DNA from: Aerococcus sanguinicola
Lineage (GTDB): Bacteria; Bacillota; Bacilli; Lactobacillales; Aerococcaceae
Assembly (NCBI RefSeq): GCF_001543145.1
Contig: NZ_CP014160.1
Span: 868,001-932,000 of the forward strand
Length of the DNA stretch: 64,000 bases
Direction: 5' to 3'
Part shown: positions 36,212 to 47,030 of the stretch, one piece after another
How positions within the stretch are numbered: the stretch's first letter is position 1
Layout: each line of letters opens with the position of its first letter
The notes under the pieces: generated by a model
What the model saw: the letters and a program-made list of their open reading frames with translations, nothing else
Told to the model about the DNA's origin: nothing
Database searches by the model: none
Made by a program: the position numbers and the translations under genes

Positions 36212-36579
36212 GGGTGTGAGGGATGGCGCTTAGCTTTCGTTCACTGGAGCAAGTCAACAGAGCAGTCTGAGGACTGCGGCGGAGACTTGTGAAGTGACAC
36301 GAAAGCTGCCAGCCCGAACCCGACTACACAGGGTGTGAGAGAGCGCGGTTAGAAATGGACCTCTGGAGCAAAAGACCGAAGAAGTCTGAAAGACTTCGAA
36401 GGGATTTTGTGAAGAGGAGCCACTTCTGCGCGACCGAACCCAACTACACAGGGTGTGAGAGGATGCGGGTAGAAAGGGAGCTCTGGAGCAAAAGGGATAA
36501 GAACGGCTCCAGCCGGTCGTTCCCTTTTGTGAAGAGGAGCCCTTTCTGCATCCTCGAACCCCACTAGGAAGGGTGTGAC
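36212..36579 (+). repeat. Family A hairpin modules (three)
   Basis: Modules begin at 36212, 36332 and 36452, followed by a lone GGGTGTGA at 36571. All three apical hairpins differ and still pair (CAGTCTGAGGACTG, AAGTCTGAAAGACTT, ACGGCTCCAGCCGG). Junctions read CGAACCCGACTACACA then GGGTGTGAG. Confidence 0.8.
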
Positions 36580-36597
36580 TGCCCTTCAATAACTAAA

Positions 36598-36654
36598 GAA
36601 AAAGCTCCGCTAGAGGATTAGTCAACTAATCCAAGCTAGCGGAGCTTTTTTACT
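36598..36654. terminator. Terminator after the M20 gene
   Basis: AAAGCTCCGCTAG ... CTAGCGGAGCTTTTTT with an inner GGATTAG/CTAATCC stem. Confidence 0.85.
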
Positions 36655-36685
36655 ACAATAAACGATCCATAACTAGGGCAGCTCT

Positions 36686-36757
36686 CTACGCCACAATGCA
36701 TCCCAAAGCCAAAAAGAACACCAGCCAGAAAAATAGCCGATGTTCGATACGGATCAC
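36686..36757 (-). CDS. Possible 23-residue membrane peptide
   Basis: A GTG overlaps the TGA of the upstream ThrE-like gene (GTGA) and opens a hydrophobic frame (VIRIEHRLFFWLVFFLALGC). The overlap is of the type seen with coupled genes, but the frame is too short to judge. Confidence 0.2.
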   Translation of the reverse strand: MIRIEHRLFFWLVFFLALGCIVA

Positions 36758-37221
36758 TTTCGCCAGTTGCGAATTTTCTTCTCTAGTTCACGCTGGCGGC
36801 GCAGGATATCGATAACCGTATCTGCGGTGAAGACTGCCAGAGCAATGGCTAGGGCCGTAAACATGGTGGTCGCAAGTTCACTTAGACCACGCGAATAGTC
36901 GGATTGAATGAGATAAAGAGCCGTCCGATACATGCCGCCCCCAGGCACTAGGGTATAAAATCCCGGAATGAAGAAGACCGTCACAGGTTGGTGGTAGCGC
37001 CGAGAGAACCATTGAGACATGCCTGCAATGGCTAAACTTGCAATATAGGTCGCCCCGCCCACTTCTAAAGTCAGAAAATCCAAACAAATCAAATAGACCA
37101 GCCAGCCTGTTGCTGCAATAATTGACGCCCGGTAAATTTGACGTGGGGGCGTTTGAACACAGATCGAACAAGTATAGCCCACAAAGTAAGCTGCAATAAT
37201 CTGTAAGATAAAGTTAATCAT
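36754..37221 (-). CDS. Threonine/serine exporter subunit, ThrE_2 (DUF3815) type
   Basis: 155 residues with four or five membrane helices and the conserved FFIPGFYTLVPGGGMYRTAL segment. In Firmicutes the ThrE exporter is split into this small C-terminal-like part and a larger DUF1212 part; the two genes here overlap by 4 bases (37218-37221), as usual. Expected to export threonine/serine from the cytoplasm. Confidence 0.85.
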   Translation of the reverse strand: MINFILQIIAAYFVGYTCSICVQTPPRQIYRASIIAATGWLVYLICLDFLTLEVGGATYIASLAIAGMSQWFSRRYHQPVTVFFIPGFYTLVPGGGMYRTALYLIQSDYSRGLSELATTMFTALAIALAVFTADTVIDILRRQRELEKKIRNWRK

Positions 37222-38012
37222 CCTCTAAGCCTCCCTATAATAATTAAGGCTACCAAGGACCCCAATGCAATCATTAGGGCCTGGAAGAAGGCTTCCATGG
37301 CTCGGGCACCTCCTGCGAGATAATCTTCATGGAAGATATCCCGTAAGGAATTGGTAATAGCCGTCCCGGGCACCAGGGGCATCAAGGTCGAAACAATCAC
37401 AATCCCCAAGGAAACATTAGGGAAATACCAAGCCTGCATGGCATAGGCAAATAGCGTGATCATCATGGTACAGAATACATTCTCGACCGGACTAGATATC
37501 TCATAACGCGCCGTCATGTACATCAGACCCGATAAGAAGACGGCATCAAAGGTCGTCACGATAAACTCATCTACGCCCCCGCCAAAGAGGACAGCAAAAC
37601 ACATCCCCAGACCAATCACGCCAACAAAGCGCATATGGATCGGGTAGGGATTGCTTTCTGAATCAATCTTTAACAGCTTCAGATAAGCTACGGCCAAGGT
37701 GATTTCTCCATTGGTCAATTGTCGAGATACTGTATTCACCTTGGATACCTTATGCAAGACACTCCCCCGCGTTTGGATCCGTTTAATCCCCACTAAACGA
37801 TTATTGGCCTCATTCAAGTCATCGAGTGAGGCATAAAGGCCCGTTGCATAGGATATAGCAACTGTCGAGTAGAGGTTCGAATAACTTAAGATTCGCTCCA
37901 TAGTATCTTCCACGCGGTAAGTTTCAGAGTTACTCTCCGTCATAATCTTTCCAGCTAACAGGGCCGTCTCTAAGAGTAATTTCTTAGGAACTTGTTTCTC
38001 ATTTACGGCCAT
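37218..38012 (-). CDS. Threonine/serine exporter subunit, ThrE (DUF1212) type
   Basis: 264 residues from the ATG at 38012. The soluble N-terminal part contains AGKIMTESNSETYRVEDTM, a DUF1212 signature; five membrane helices follow, including MPLVPGTAITNSLRDIFHED, the conserved motif of the family. It forms one transporter with the downstream overlapping gene. Confidence 0.85.
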   Translation of the reverse strand: MAVNEKQVPKKLLLETALLAGKIMTESNSETYRVEDTMERILSYSNLYSTVAISYATGLYASLDDLNEANNRLVGIKRIQTRGSVLHKVSKVNTVSRQLTNGEITLAVAYLKLLKIDSESNPYPIHMRFVGVIGLGMCFAVLFGGGVDEFIVTTFDAVFLSGLMYMTARYEISSPVENVFCTMMITLFAYAMQAWYFPNVSLGIVIVSTLMPLVPGTAITNSLRDIFHEDYLAGGARAMEAFFQALMIALGSLVALIIIGRLRG

Positions 38013-38195
38013 TCCCGTCACTCCCTCCACTGTACATATTATAATTACTATTTATTTTATCATACTGTTCCTTTATTATTATATGAAAAGTCAAAATATG
38101 AGATATTTCTCTCATTTTAGGGGCAAATAATGAACAAAAAATGTAGTCTTCATAGATATTATCAAATAAATATATAAAGGGCTTACATATTTTAC

Positions 38196-38227
38196 TTGTG
38201 AAATTTTTAATTTAATGATACTATAAT
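38196..38227 (+). promoter_or_regulatory. glyA promoter
   Basis: TATAAT at 38222-38227, with TTGTGA at 38196 spaced 20 bp (long). No PurBox-like site was recognised here. Confidence 0.4.
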
Positions 38228-38270
38228 CTTGACGATGAAAAGTCAGAAAAAAATTATGGAGGTATAGCAT

Positions 38271-39491
38271 ATGTCAAGAGATGTTGTATTTGATTATATC
38301 GATAAGGAATTTGAACGCCAGCAAAATGGGATTGAGTTAATCGCGAGTGAAAACTGGGTATCCCCAGCTGTTCGTGAGGCTCAAGGTTCTGTACTCACTA
38401 ACAAATACGCTGAAGGTTATCCTGGCCGTCGCTACTATGGTGGGTGCGAATTCGTTGATGAAATCGAAACCCTAGCCATTGACCGCTTAAAAGAACTCTT
38501 CGGTGCTGAATACGCCAACGTTCAACCTCACTCAGGTGCTCAAGCAAATATGGCTGTTTACTCTGCCCTCTTACAGCCAGGTGATAAAGTTCTTGGCATG
38601 AACTTAACAGATGGTGGTCACTTGACACACGGCTCTAAAGTTAACTCAAGTGGTAAACTCTATGATTTCGCTGACTACGGTGTAGACAAAGAAACTGAAC
38701 GTATCGATTATGACAAGCTCGAAGAAACCGCTAAAGAAGTCCAACCAAAATTAATCGTTGCTGGGGCTTCTGCTTATGCACGCGAAATTGACTTCAAACG
38801 TATCGGTGAAATTGCTAAAGCAATTGACGCTTACTTCATGGTTGATATGGCTCACATCGCTGGTTTAGTTGCTGTTGGCCTCCACCAAAACCCAGTTCCT
38901 TATGCTGATGTTGTTACTTCAACAACTCATAAGACTTTGCGTGGTCCACGTGGCGGGGTTATCTTATCCAATAACCAAGACCTCTTTAAGAAATTAAACT
39001 CTGCTGTCTTCCCAGGCATGCAAGGTGGTCCATTAGAACACGTTATCGCTGGTAAAGCAGTTGCTTTCGGTGAAGCTCTTGAAGATTCCTTCAAAGACTA
39101 CCAAAACCAAGTCGTTAAGAATGCTCAAGCCATGGCCAAAGTATTTAGCGACTCTGGTCTCCACATGGTATCTGGTGGGACTGACAACCACTTAATCTTG
39201 CTCAAGGTTATCGACCGCGACTTAACAGGTCAAGAAGTTGAAGCAGCCTTAGACGAAGTAGGTATCACTGTTAACAAGAACACCATCCCATTCGAAACCT
39301 TAAGCCCAACTAAAGCATCTGGTATCCGCTTAGGTACGCCTGCTGTTACGACTCGTGGCTTCAAGGAAGAAGAAGCAGCTAAAGTTGCGGAATGGATTGT
39401 TCGCATCATTGAAAATATCAATGACGACAAGGTGAAAGAAGAAGTTAAACAAGAAGTTCAAGACTTAGTGAAGAAATTCCCTCTTAAATAA
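38271..39491 (+). CDS. glyA: Serine hydroxymethyltransferase
   Basis: 406-residue PLP enzyme that converts serine and THF to glycine and 5,10-methylene-THF, the source of one-carbon units for purH, purN and metF. Signatures: [32 protein letters not shown], and the PLP lysine in [17 protein letters not shown] with GGAGG nine bases upstream. Its codon use is plainer and more AT-rich than that of the neighbours, as in highly expressed genes. Terminator follows. Confidence 0.97.
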   Translation: MSRDVVFDYIDKEFERQQNGIELIASENWVSPAVREAQGSVLTNKYAEGYPGRRYYGGCEFVDEIETLAIDRLKELFGAEYANVQPHSGAQANMAVYSALLQPGDKVLGMNLTDGGHLTHGSKVNSSGKLYDFADYGVDKETERIDYDKLEETAKEVQPKLIVAGASAYAREIDFKRIGEIAKAIDAYFMVDMAHIAGLVAVGLHQNPVPYADVVTSTTHKTLRGPRGGVILSNNQDLFKKLNSAVFPGMQGGPLEHVIAGKAVAFGEALEDSFKDYQNQVVKNAQAMAKVFSDSGLHMVSGGTDNHLILLKVIDRDLTGQEVEAALDEVGITVNKNTIPFETLSPTKASGIRLGTPAVTTRGFKEEEAAKVAEWIVRIIENINDDKVKEEVKQEVQDLVKKFPLK

Positions 39492-39514
39492 AACCATAAA
39501 TAAACCAAGCTGTC

Positions 39515-39571
39515 CTTAATAAAAGGCATTGGATTCAACTTTTAGCAGTTGATCCAATGCCTTTTTTATTT
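39515..39571. terminator. Terminator after glyA
   Basis: AAAGGCATTGGAT ... ATCCAATGCCTTTTTT hairpin; T-run on the right, A-run on the left. Confidence 0.85.
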
Positions 39572-39631
39572 TCGAGGCTTAGCTTACTAGAAAAAAGGAG
39601 TCTGGCCAGTGACCAAACTCTTATCCAAGGC

Positions 39632-40648
39632 TTAATCCTCAATAATATCTTGACTAGTATAAATCCTGTAATGACGGAAGAAATAACTCGCAAAGAAACC
39701 GACAAAGGCTCCGATAAGCAAGCTAATAGCGCCCGCAAACAATACCTGAAGCGGTGGGTTATCCGCTAAGGGAGCTAATATACCTGGAATAATAGAAGCT
39801 GTACCCGGCGTATTATTAACCAAATCAGTCGTTGCAATATACATACCAGCCAAAGCCCCCGTCAAGGCACTGGTTGAATACACCGGTAGCGGATTAGCTG
39901 TTACCAAGTGGGCTTGGGTAAGCGGTTCTAAGGCCACACTCAGGCTCTCCTCCCTAGTTCCAATCTTCAAGCGAGTGAAGAGTAGATAGTTAGCAGTTGC
40001 CGAGGAGAAAATAGCTAAGCCTGCCACTGCCATAGCTTTTCCTGTTAATCCCATCATAGCGGTCAAGGCCATGGAACTCAGTGGCGCTGTTGATACAACA
40101 GTGAAAACCGCTCCTAGAATAGCTCCCATTAACAGTGGACTTGAATGTGAAGCTGCCTCAATAATGGTCCCAATCTGAATGAGGGCGGCATCAATAACCG
40201 GTGAAATTAGGGCTGCAACCGCATAGGCAATAGGCAAGGCCGTTGCTGCCACAACAAAAACATCCAAGCCCCCTTTAACATGGTCTTGAATATAGCGCAC
40301 TAAGAAGGAAACAAGGTAAGCGCCAATAAAACCTGGTAAGACACCAAACTGCATCATAGCCAGAGCCACAAGTAAAGAATTCACCGGACTAGACCCCAAA
40401 CGGAGAAGAACCATCCCAGCCGCAGCTACCCCAGCTAAGGAACCGTTCGCTTCCGCAATTCCATTCAAGAAGGGCACGTCTAAGATCGTTCCGAAAAGGG
40501 CCCCATAAACAGCTTCAACCAAGAAACTAGCAACTGCTGCATCGGCTAAGGCACTCATGGTCTTGGCCCCGTAAGGCGCTTTAAAACTAAAGAGTGTAAA
40601 GAAGGATAAAATCAAAGCTAAGTAAAACAAACCTAATAAGACATCCAT
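39632..40648 (-). CDS. PTS_EIIC_2-type membrane protein
   Basis: 338 residues, about nine membrane helices. The sequence resembles the PTS_EIIC_2 group (putative IIC components), with APYGAKTMSALADAAVASF near the N-terminus and glycine/alanine-rich helices. No IIA or IIB domain is fused or adjacent, so phosphotransfer function is unproven; some members may act as regulators or sugar-independent transporters. Monocistronic by position. Confidence 0.7.
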   Translation of the reverse strand: MDVLLGLFYLALILSFFTLFSFKAPYGAKTMSALADAAVASFLVEAVYGALFGTILDVPFLNGIAEANGSLAGVAAAGMVLLRLGSSPVNSLLVALAMMQFGVLPGFIGAYLVSFLVRYIQDHVKGGLDVFVVAATALPIAYAVAALISPVIDAALIQIGTIIEAASHSSPLLMGAILGAVFTVVSTAPLSSMALTAMMGLTGKAMAVAGLAIFSSATANYLLFTRLKIGTREESLSVALEPLTQAHLVTANPLPVYSTSALTGALAGMYIATTDLVNNTPGTASIIPGILAPLADNPPLQVLFAGAISLLIGAFVGFFASYFFRHYRIYTSQDIIED

Positions 40649-40872
40649 AATTCGACTCCCATTCCTCTCATTTAAGAAATGGAAACTCCTTTCTTTGGTC
40701 AGAAATTTCTAGCTTACTAACAACATTTTCTGGCTCCTCATCTAAAATCTTGTCTAATTCACCTTTACACTTCGAATTATAACATAATTATGAGAGTTTT
40801 ATTATAATTTATGTCTAATTGATGAGAAAATATAGTTTTTCCTTATTTATTAGTATGAAATAGTTATTTTGC

Positions 40873-41220
40873 TTAAGCGATATAGCGAATCAATTCTAAT
40901 TGAACCTTTCCATCAACAAAGGAATAAGTTGCTTCATCGATCATGGCGGCAATAATTTCCGTATTTAAGAGGTCTTCACGAATTCCCAAGAGGTCTTCAT
41001 AATACTCTTCAACCTCATACTGGCGCGGTTTCTGCAATTGGTCCATGACTTCTTCAATATCCGCTGGCTCCTCAGCCATTGAACCGATCAAATCGATAAC
41101 TAAACGATCAGCTTCAAAACTAACCGCCAGCTTGAGGTCTTTAACCCGGTAGTTGAAGAAATAATCCATCATCTCAGCCGCAATTAATTTAGCCTTCCGA
41201 TATTCTTGAGCGTTCAGCAC
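40873..41220 (-). CDS. Hypothetical protein coupled to DUF1576 gene (115 aa)
   Basis: Starts at a GTG inside the end of the DUF1576 gene (32-base overlap) with GGAGGCGAGACC as ribosome site. Soluble, acidic, mixed alpha/beta; LKLAVSFEADRLVIDLIGSM and YEDLLGIREDLLNTE can be seen but no family is recognised. The strong overlap suggests it works with the membrane protein. Confidence 0.65.
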   Translation of the reverse strand: MLNAQEYRKAKLIAAEMMDYFFNYRVKDLKLAVSFEADRLVIDLIGSMAEEPADIEEVMDQLQKPRQYEVEEYYEDLLGIREDLLNTEIIAAMIDEATYSFVDGKVQLELIRYIA

Positions 41221-42502
41221 GGTCTCGCCTCCATTCTGTTATCGTCTCGAGTACAGGTGCCATCGTCGCAGCGACAAAGCCCCCTGAAAAACCATTATTG
41301 TACAAATTTAAGCCTGCGTGGACGCCCCCTACATTGTTCACCAGGGTCGCATGCAAGGCCCCCGCTAAGAAACCCGCTAGTGGTCCGTAATGGCCAGCGA
41401 TTGGAGCCAGAGTCGTCCCAAACAAGGCCGCTAGAATAGCGGAAGTCATATCGGGATCATGGGTCAGCATGAAATACTGCATTAAGAAGATGCCTAAGAC
41501 CACTGGGGCGACATTGCGAGGGTGCTTCCCAAAGGCCGCAAAACCCATGACCGTCAAGATACCTCCCATGACGGGACCATTCAAAACCCCATCCAATAGC
41601 CAAACATAGCCTGTCGCTAAAAGGCCCAAAATACCAACATTAGCCAGGGTCAAGGCTGACCCATGCAACAAGACAAAGTCCGTCACCGAGGTCCCGGCCT
41701 CCCGGGTCAAGTCCCGGTAGCCCTTGAAGCTAAATCGATTGGCACTCCAGCCCATCAAGATTAGGAAGAGACAGAGCAAGATGACAAAGCCAAAGACCGG
41801 CCCATAGTTCATCGTCACCTGAATATTCTCCACGTCAACAGCCAACTTAAAAGACCGCATGACGCTAGCCACTACCATAGCCAGAACTCCACTGGTAAAG
41901 CCCAAATTATAAAGGTTAAAACCCAGGTGGAAGCGGAGGAAGGAAGAAGCAATGGGACTCACCACAAAGCCAATAAAAATACCCAAAGCATAGCCCAGAG
42001 GAATTCCCCAAGCCAAGGGCAGGCCCTGGCCGAAACTCACCAGACTCACAACAGGACTCAAAGCCGTTGAAAAGAGGGCTGTCAGCAGGACTTTTTTAAA
42101 AGGAATAGATAAAAACTTTGTATAAAGCCAAGCCCCCATCATAAAGGGAATGGTATTGAATAAATTTTTGCCAAAAAAAGCAAAACCTGTTACAGTAAAG
42201 AGTGCCGCAAAAAGTGGCCCTGTCATCCATTTGGCATGGCGGCTCACCATAAAAGCATTCAGTAACATAAGGATCCCGGCATTAACAAAGGTTGCCCCGT
42301 AGCCTCCGACAGCAAAATAGTCCGTCAATAAATTCGAAGGCGCGATGAGAATCTGCCAATAGCCCTGCAAAAGTTCAGGCAGGGGCTGGATTAAAAGACC
42401 ACAAACAATAAAAAATAGGGCCAAAAGGTATAAAAAGTTGCTAGAAATGAGATTCTTCTTTAAAAAATAGGCATCGAGATGTTCGAGTACAGTGCCTAAC
42501 AA
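41189..42502 (-). CDS. DUF1576 membrane protein
   Basis: 437 residues with about twelve membrane helices and an internal duplication: YNLGFTSGVLAMVVASVM in the first half and LYNNGFSGGFVAATMAPVL at the end. This repeated N-GF-(S/T)G motif is the DUF1576 hallmark. Function unknown. The start is probably the TTG at 42502 behind GGGGGG. It is followed by the coupled 115-residue gene. Confidence 0.75.
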   Translation of the reverse strand: MLGTVLEHLDAYFLKKNLISSNFLYLLALFFIVCGLLIQPLPELLQGYWQILIAPSNLLTDYFAVGGYGATFVNAGILMLLNAFMVSRHAKWMTGPLFAALFTVTGFAFFGKNLFNTIPFMMGAWLYTKFLSIPFKKVLLTALFSTALSPVVSLVSFGQGLPLAWGIPLGYALGIFIGFVVSPIASSFLRFHLGFNLYNLGFTSGVLAMVVASVMRSFKLAVDVENIQVTMNYGPVFGFVILLCLFLILMGWSANRFSFKGYRDLTREAGTSVTDFVLLHGSALTLANVGILGLLATGYVWLLDGVLNGPVMGGILTVMGFAAFGKHPRNVAPVVLGIFLMQYFMLTHDPDMTSAILAALFGTTLAPIAGHYGPLAGFLAGALHATLVNNVGGVHAGLNLYNNGFSGGFVAATMAPVLETITEWRRDRAERSRISEG

Positions 42503-42525
42503 ATGGATCCCCCCTTAAGCTTTAC

Positions 42526-43035
42526 TTATTTTGTCAAAAATTTTTTAACCGCATCCACCCTTTCTCGCGATAGAGCCCATTCGACGAAAAGCGCAACTGC
42601 CGCTCCTACTAAGGTATCCACTAAGCGCCAGAAAACATAGAGAATCCGTTCCTGGTCGGGAATGGAATAGAGGACGATCGTATAAATCGCAATGGAACCT
42701 ACAATCGCTTGCGAGGAATTAAAAGCATTGCCTAAGATAATGGTGAGCATAACCCCCAAAGCAGGAAAGAGATAAGAAAAAATCTGCCAATCAGGGAAGA
42801 GGGTCATCAAAGAGACACAGAGAAGGGCCATCAAGCCCCCAATAAAATTCCCAAAAATCCGGTGGCGGCCATATTTATTGGTCGACTGGAAATCCGTTCG
42901 CTGGCTAAATCCAGCAGACAAGGCAGCAATCTGGGGAGAATGGGTGCTAAAGAGATCATATAGCAAGGCGATTAAAAAGAAACTGAGGCCTGTCTTAAAA
43001 GTCCGCATTCCTAAGTGAAATCTTGTCTGTCCCAT
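42526..43035 (-). CDS. FUSC/aromatic acid exporter-like membrane protein
   Basis: 169 residues from the ATG at 43035 (AAAGGAG eight bases upstream). Four or five membrane helices; FHLGMRTFKTGLSFFLIALL at the start and GNFIGGLMALLCVSLMT match the N-terminal membrane unit of the ArAE_1/FUSC family. The usual soluble C-terminal domain is absent, which is common for the short Firmicute versions. It may export aromatic or other organic acids. It lies 23 bases before the DUF1576 gene on the same strand. Confidence 0.75.
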   Translation of the reverse strand: MGQTRFHLGMRTFKTGLSFFLIALLYDLFSTHSPQIAALSAGFSQRTDFQSTNKYGRHRIFGNFIGGLMALLCVSLMTLFPDWQIFSYLFPALGVMLTIILGNAFNSSQAIVGSIAIYTIVLYSIPDQERILYVFWRLVDTLVGAAVALFVEWALSRERVDAVKKFLTK

Positions 43036-43167
43036 CCCAAGGGCTCCTTTCATCCTGACAAAAACTTTATAAGTAACATAATAGCGGTCAAGTTAGTAAT
43101 TAACAAGTCTAAATTTAAAGAAAATCTAAATAAAAGCATTTTGGAAAAGAAAATAGGAGGAGACGTA

Positions 43168-43773
43168 TTGGAAAATTCATCCCTAACACCAAGTGAACGT
43201 GAACAAGTTGCCGACATCATTGTCAATGCCTTCGAAGACAAAATCCACTATGTTTGGATTATGACTAGCGACAAGGCCAAAGCTAAACGCCTGATCGCTA
43301 AACATTTTAACGAAGACCAATTAATCGTCGTCCGCGACCAAGGCAAGATCCAAGGCATCCTCTCCTATGAAAGCCGGGACCAACCCAACTTCCTCCCCAT
43401 CCCCTGGCAGAGCTTCCGCCAAGAATTCGGCTTCTTCCCCTCCCTGATCCGCAGCCTAGGCTACTACATCTACAAGCACAGCCAAAGTAAGGCCCAAGCA
43501 AGAGACTGGCACATCGACCTCCTCGCCGTCCACTCCCAAGCCAGGGGCCAAGGCATCGGTAGCCAACTCCTCCAAAAAGCCAGCCAAGCCGCCAAGGCCG
43601 ACCACAAACAACAAGTCATCCTAGAAGTCGTCAACAGCAACCCCCGCGGCAAAAAATTCTACGAACAAAACGGCTTCAAAACCAGCGACCACCAAACCAT
43701 CCCCCGCCTCTTCCAACCCTTCACCAAAGCCGCCAACTTCAGCAGCTTCTATATCATGAAAAAAAGGGTGTGA
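43168..43773 (+). CDS. GNAT family N-acetyltransferase
   Basis: 201 residues from a TTG at 43168 behind AGGAGGAG; upstream in-frame ATGs lack ribosome sites. The acetyl-CoA motif is WHIDLLAVHSQARGQGIGSQ, followed by LEVVNSNPRGKKFYEQNGF, typical of GNAT enzymes. Substrate unknown. Codon use is unusually C-rich at third positions in the second half. Its TGA lies inside the GGGTGTGAG start of a family A repeat, so the last codons come from the repeat. Confidence 0.8.
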   Translation: MENSSLTPSEREQVADIIVNAFEDKIHYVWIMTSDKAKAKRLIAKHFNEDQLIVVRDQGKIQGILSYESRDQPNFLPIPWQSFRQEFGFFPSLIRSLGYYIYKHSQSKAQARDWHIDLLAVHSQARGQGIGSQLLQKASQAAKADHKQQVILEVVNSNPRGKKFYEQNGFKTSDHQTIPRLFQPFTKAANFSSFYIMKKRV

Positions 43774-44065
43774 GCAAGAGCGGTTAGACTTGAATGATTG
43801 GAGCCCAAACGGAAAAGAGCGGCTTTAGCCGATCGTTCCGATTGGGTGAAATCACTTCAAGTCTGCTCTTGCGAACCCGACTAAAGGGTGTGAAAAGACA
43901 GGGTGTGAGAGGATGCGGGAGAAAGGGACCTCTGGAGTAAAAGACCAGAGAAGGCTGGAGGCCTTCGACGGGCTTTTGCGAAGAGGAGCCCTTTCTGCAT
44001 CCTCGAACTCGACTACAGGGTGTGAGGGAGCGCGGGTAAAAATAGACCTCTGGAGTAAAGAGCCA
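43766..44065 (+). repeat. Family A hairpin modules (two plus partial)
   Basis: A full module starts at 43766, a stub GGGTGTGA at 43885, a full module at 43901 and a truncated one at 44018. The first module shares arms CAAGAGCGGTTAGACTTGAA ... TTCAAGTCTGCTCTTG with the leftward set at 3329-3446. Confidence 0.8.
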
Positions 44066-44107
44066 GAGAATATACTGACCCCAAGCAAGATAGCAGTCCA
44101 AACTAAA

Positions 44108-44156
44108 AGGCAGCTAAGCGAGAAAACCAATCATTTCTCGCTTAGCTGCCTTTTTA
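44108..44156. terminator. Bidirectional terminator before purA end
   Basis: GGCAGCTAAGCGAGAAA ... TTTCTCGCTTAGCTGCC, a perfect 17-bp stem followed by TTTTT; T-run on the right, shorter A-run on the left. Confidence 0.85.
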
Positions 44157-44161
44157 TCTTC

Positions 44162-45529
<1,368 letters not shown>

Positions 45530-46906
45530 CTACATCTCCGCTTCATCGCGGAAACTTACCGAGGAGAATTTATTGAATTCCTTAGTGAAGATTAATTTCA
45601 CTGTCCCGCGGGCCCCACTCCGGTTCTTCTCAATAATCACTTCAATAATGTTATTATCAGCATCCGGATTCTCTTCCTCTTCGCTGCCCTCTCTTTGATA
45701 ATAATCCTCACGGTAAAGGAAGGCAACAATATCCGCATCCTGCTCGATCGAACCGGATTCCCGGATATCACTGAGGACAGGCCGCTTATCCTGCCGCTGT
45801 TCCACACTCCGAGAAAGTTGGGACAGGGCAATGACCGGCACACTCAGTTCTTTAGCTAATTTCTTTAATTGCCGAGAAATCTCAGACACTTCCTGCTGGC
45901 GGTTCTCGCTCCGCCGGCTCCCTTCGATCAACTGCAAGTAGTCAATCACAATCAGGTCCAAGTCTCCCTTTTCTTGTTTGAGTCGGCGCGACTTAGCCCG
46001 AATATCTGTCACCCGGATCCCCGGCGTGTCATCGATGTAAATCTCAGACTCCCCCAGGGCCCCCATGGCAACGACTAGGTCAGACCACTCTTGCGGCTCT
46101 AAACGTCCCGTCCGCAGACGGTTAGCATCGATACTGCCTTCTGCACAGAGCATCCGGTTGACTAAGGACTCGGCCCCCATTTCCAGACTGAAGATGGCTA
46201 CTCGACCATTCTGCTTGGTCGAAATGTTCTGGGCAATATTCAGAACGAAAGCCGTCTTCCCTACCCCAGGCCGGGCTGCAAGGATAATCAATTCATCCGG
46301 ATGCAGGCCCGTGGTCATCTTATCAAGATCAGGGTAACCCGTTGCAATCCCCGTGACCGCCTCATGCTGCTTGGACAATTCTTCAATATGTCCAATCGAT
46401 TCCTGGAGCACCTGGGAGATATGGATAAAACCATTCCGATTGCGATTCTCACTCACCGCTAGGATTTGCCGCTCGGCTCCATCCAGGATAGTCGTCAAGT
46501 CATGTTCCTCACCGTAAGATTCCTTCTGAATCGTATTGGTCGCATGGATCAGCTTTCTAAGGATCGACTTCTCTTCGACAATCTTGGCATAATACTCCGC
46601 ATTCGCTGCCGTCGGTGTCTTCTCAGCAATTTCAAAAATATAGTCAGCCCCACCGATATTCTCCAGCATGCCCCGGCTCTGTAGATCTTCCTGGATCGTC
46701 AAGGCATCAATCGCCTCGTCCCGGTCATTGAGTCGCTGCATAGAGCTAAAAATCAAGCGGTGGCTTCTTTTATAAAAATCTTCTTCACTGACAAATTCAT
46801 TGACAGTTGTAAAAATATCCGGCTCAAGTAAAATTGAACCCAATACTGCCTGCTCAGCTTCAATATTCTGAGGAGGAATACGTTCTATTAAGTCACTATC
46901 AGCCAT
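45530..46906 (-). CDS. dnaB: Replicative DNA helicase
   Basis: 458 residues from the ATG at 46906 (GAAGGGGG upstream). N-terminal DnaB domain PPQNIEAEQAVLGSILLEPD; RecA-like motor with Walker A ARPGVGKTAFVLN, Walker B LDLIVIDYLQLI, and the QLSRSVEQRQDKRP arginine-finger/DNA-binding region. Hexameric 5'-3' fork helicase. Third gene of the gdpP-rplI-dnaB order normally found near the origin. Confidence 0.96.
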   Translation of the reverse strand: MADSDLIERIPPQNIEAEQAVLGSILLEPDIFTTVNEFVSEEDFYKRSHRLIFSSMQRLNDRDEAIDALTIQEDLQSRGMLENIGGADYIFEIAEKTPTAANAEYYAKIVEEKSILRKLIHATNTIQKESYGEEHDLTTILDGAERQILAVSENRNRNGFIHISQVLQESIGHIEELSKQHEAVTGIATGYPDLDKMTTGLHPDELIILAARPGVGKTAFVLNIAQNISTKQNGRVAIFSLEMGAESLVNRMLCAEGSIDANRLRTGRLEPQEWSDLVVAMGALGESEIYIDDTPGIRVTDIRAKSRRLKQEKGDLDLIVIDYLQLIEGSRRSENRQQEVSEISRQLKKLAKELSVPVIALSQLSRSVEQRQDKRPVLSDIRESGSIEQDADIVAFLYREDYYQREGSEEEENPDADNNIIEVIIEKNRSGARGTVKLIFTKEFNKFSSVSFRDEAEM

Positions 46907-46980
46907 GATTTCCCCCTTCGTCATAAATCAAGTCCTTTAGGCGTTAATAATTATACTAAAAACTTCAGCTCATGAAAATA

Positions 46981-47008
46981 AGCCAGGGCAAAAAAAGCCC
47001 TAGCCCAT
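46981..47008 (-). terminator. Weak hairpin between rplI and dnaB
   Basis: GCTAGGGC-TTTTTTT-GCCCTGGC read leftward; T-residues lie in the loop, so termination is doubtful. Confidence 0.3.
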
Positions 47009-47030
47009 TCAATTCTCATTTTTTAATTTT

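Noticed and set aside
36254..36589. Open frames of 70-111 codons across family A repeats (also at 3177-3428, 43784-44130, 58451-58724)
   Set aside because: They run through palindromic repeat modules, on both strands, with no ribosome site; the repeated structure itself explains the open frames.
43015..43167. N-terminal extension of the GNAT protein
   Set aside because: The in-frame ATG lacks a ribosome site and overlaps the start of the divergent FUSC gene; TTG at 43168 has a strong AGGAGGAG.
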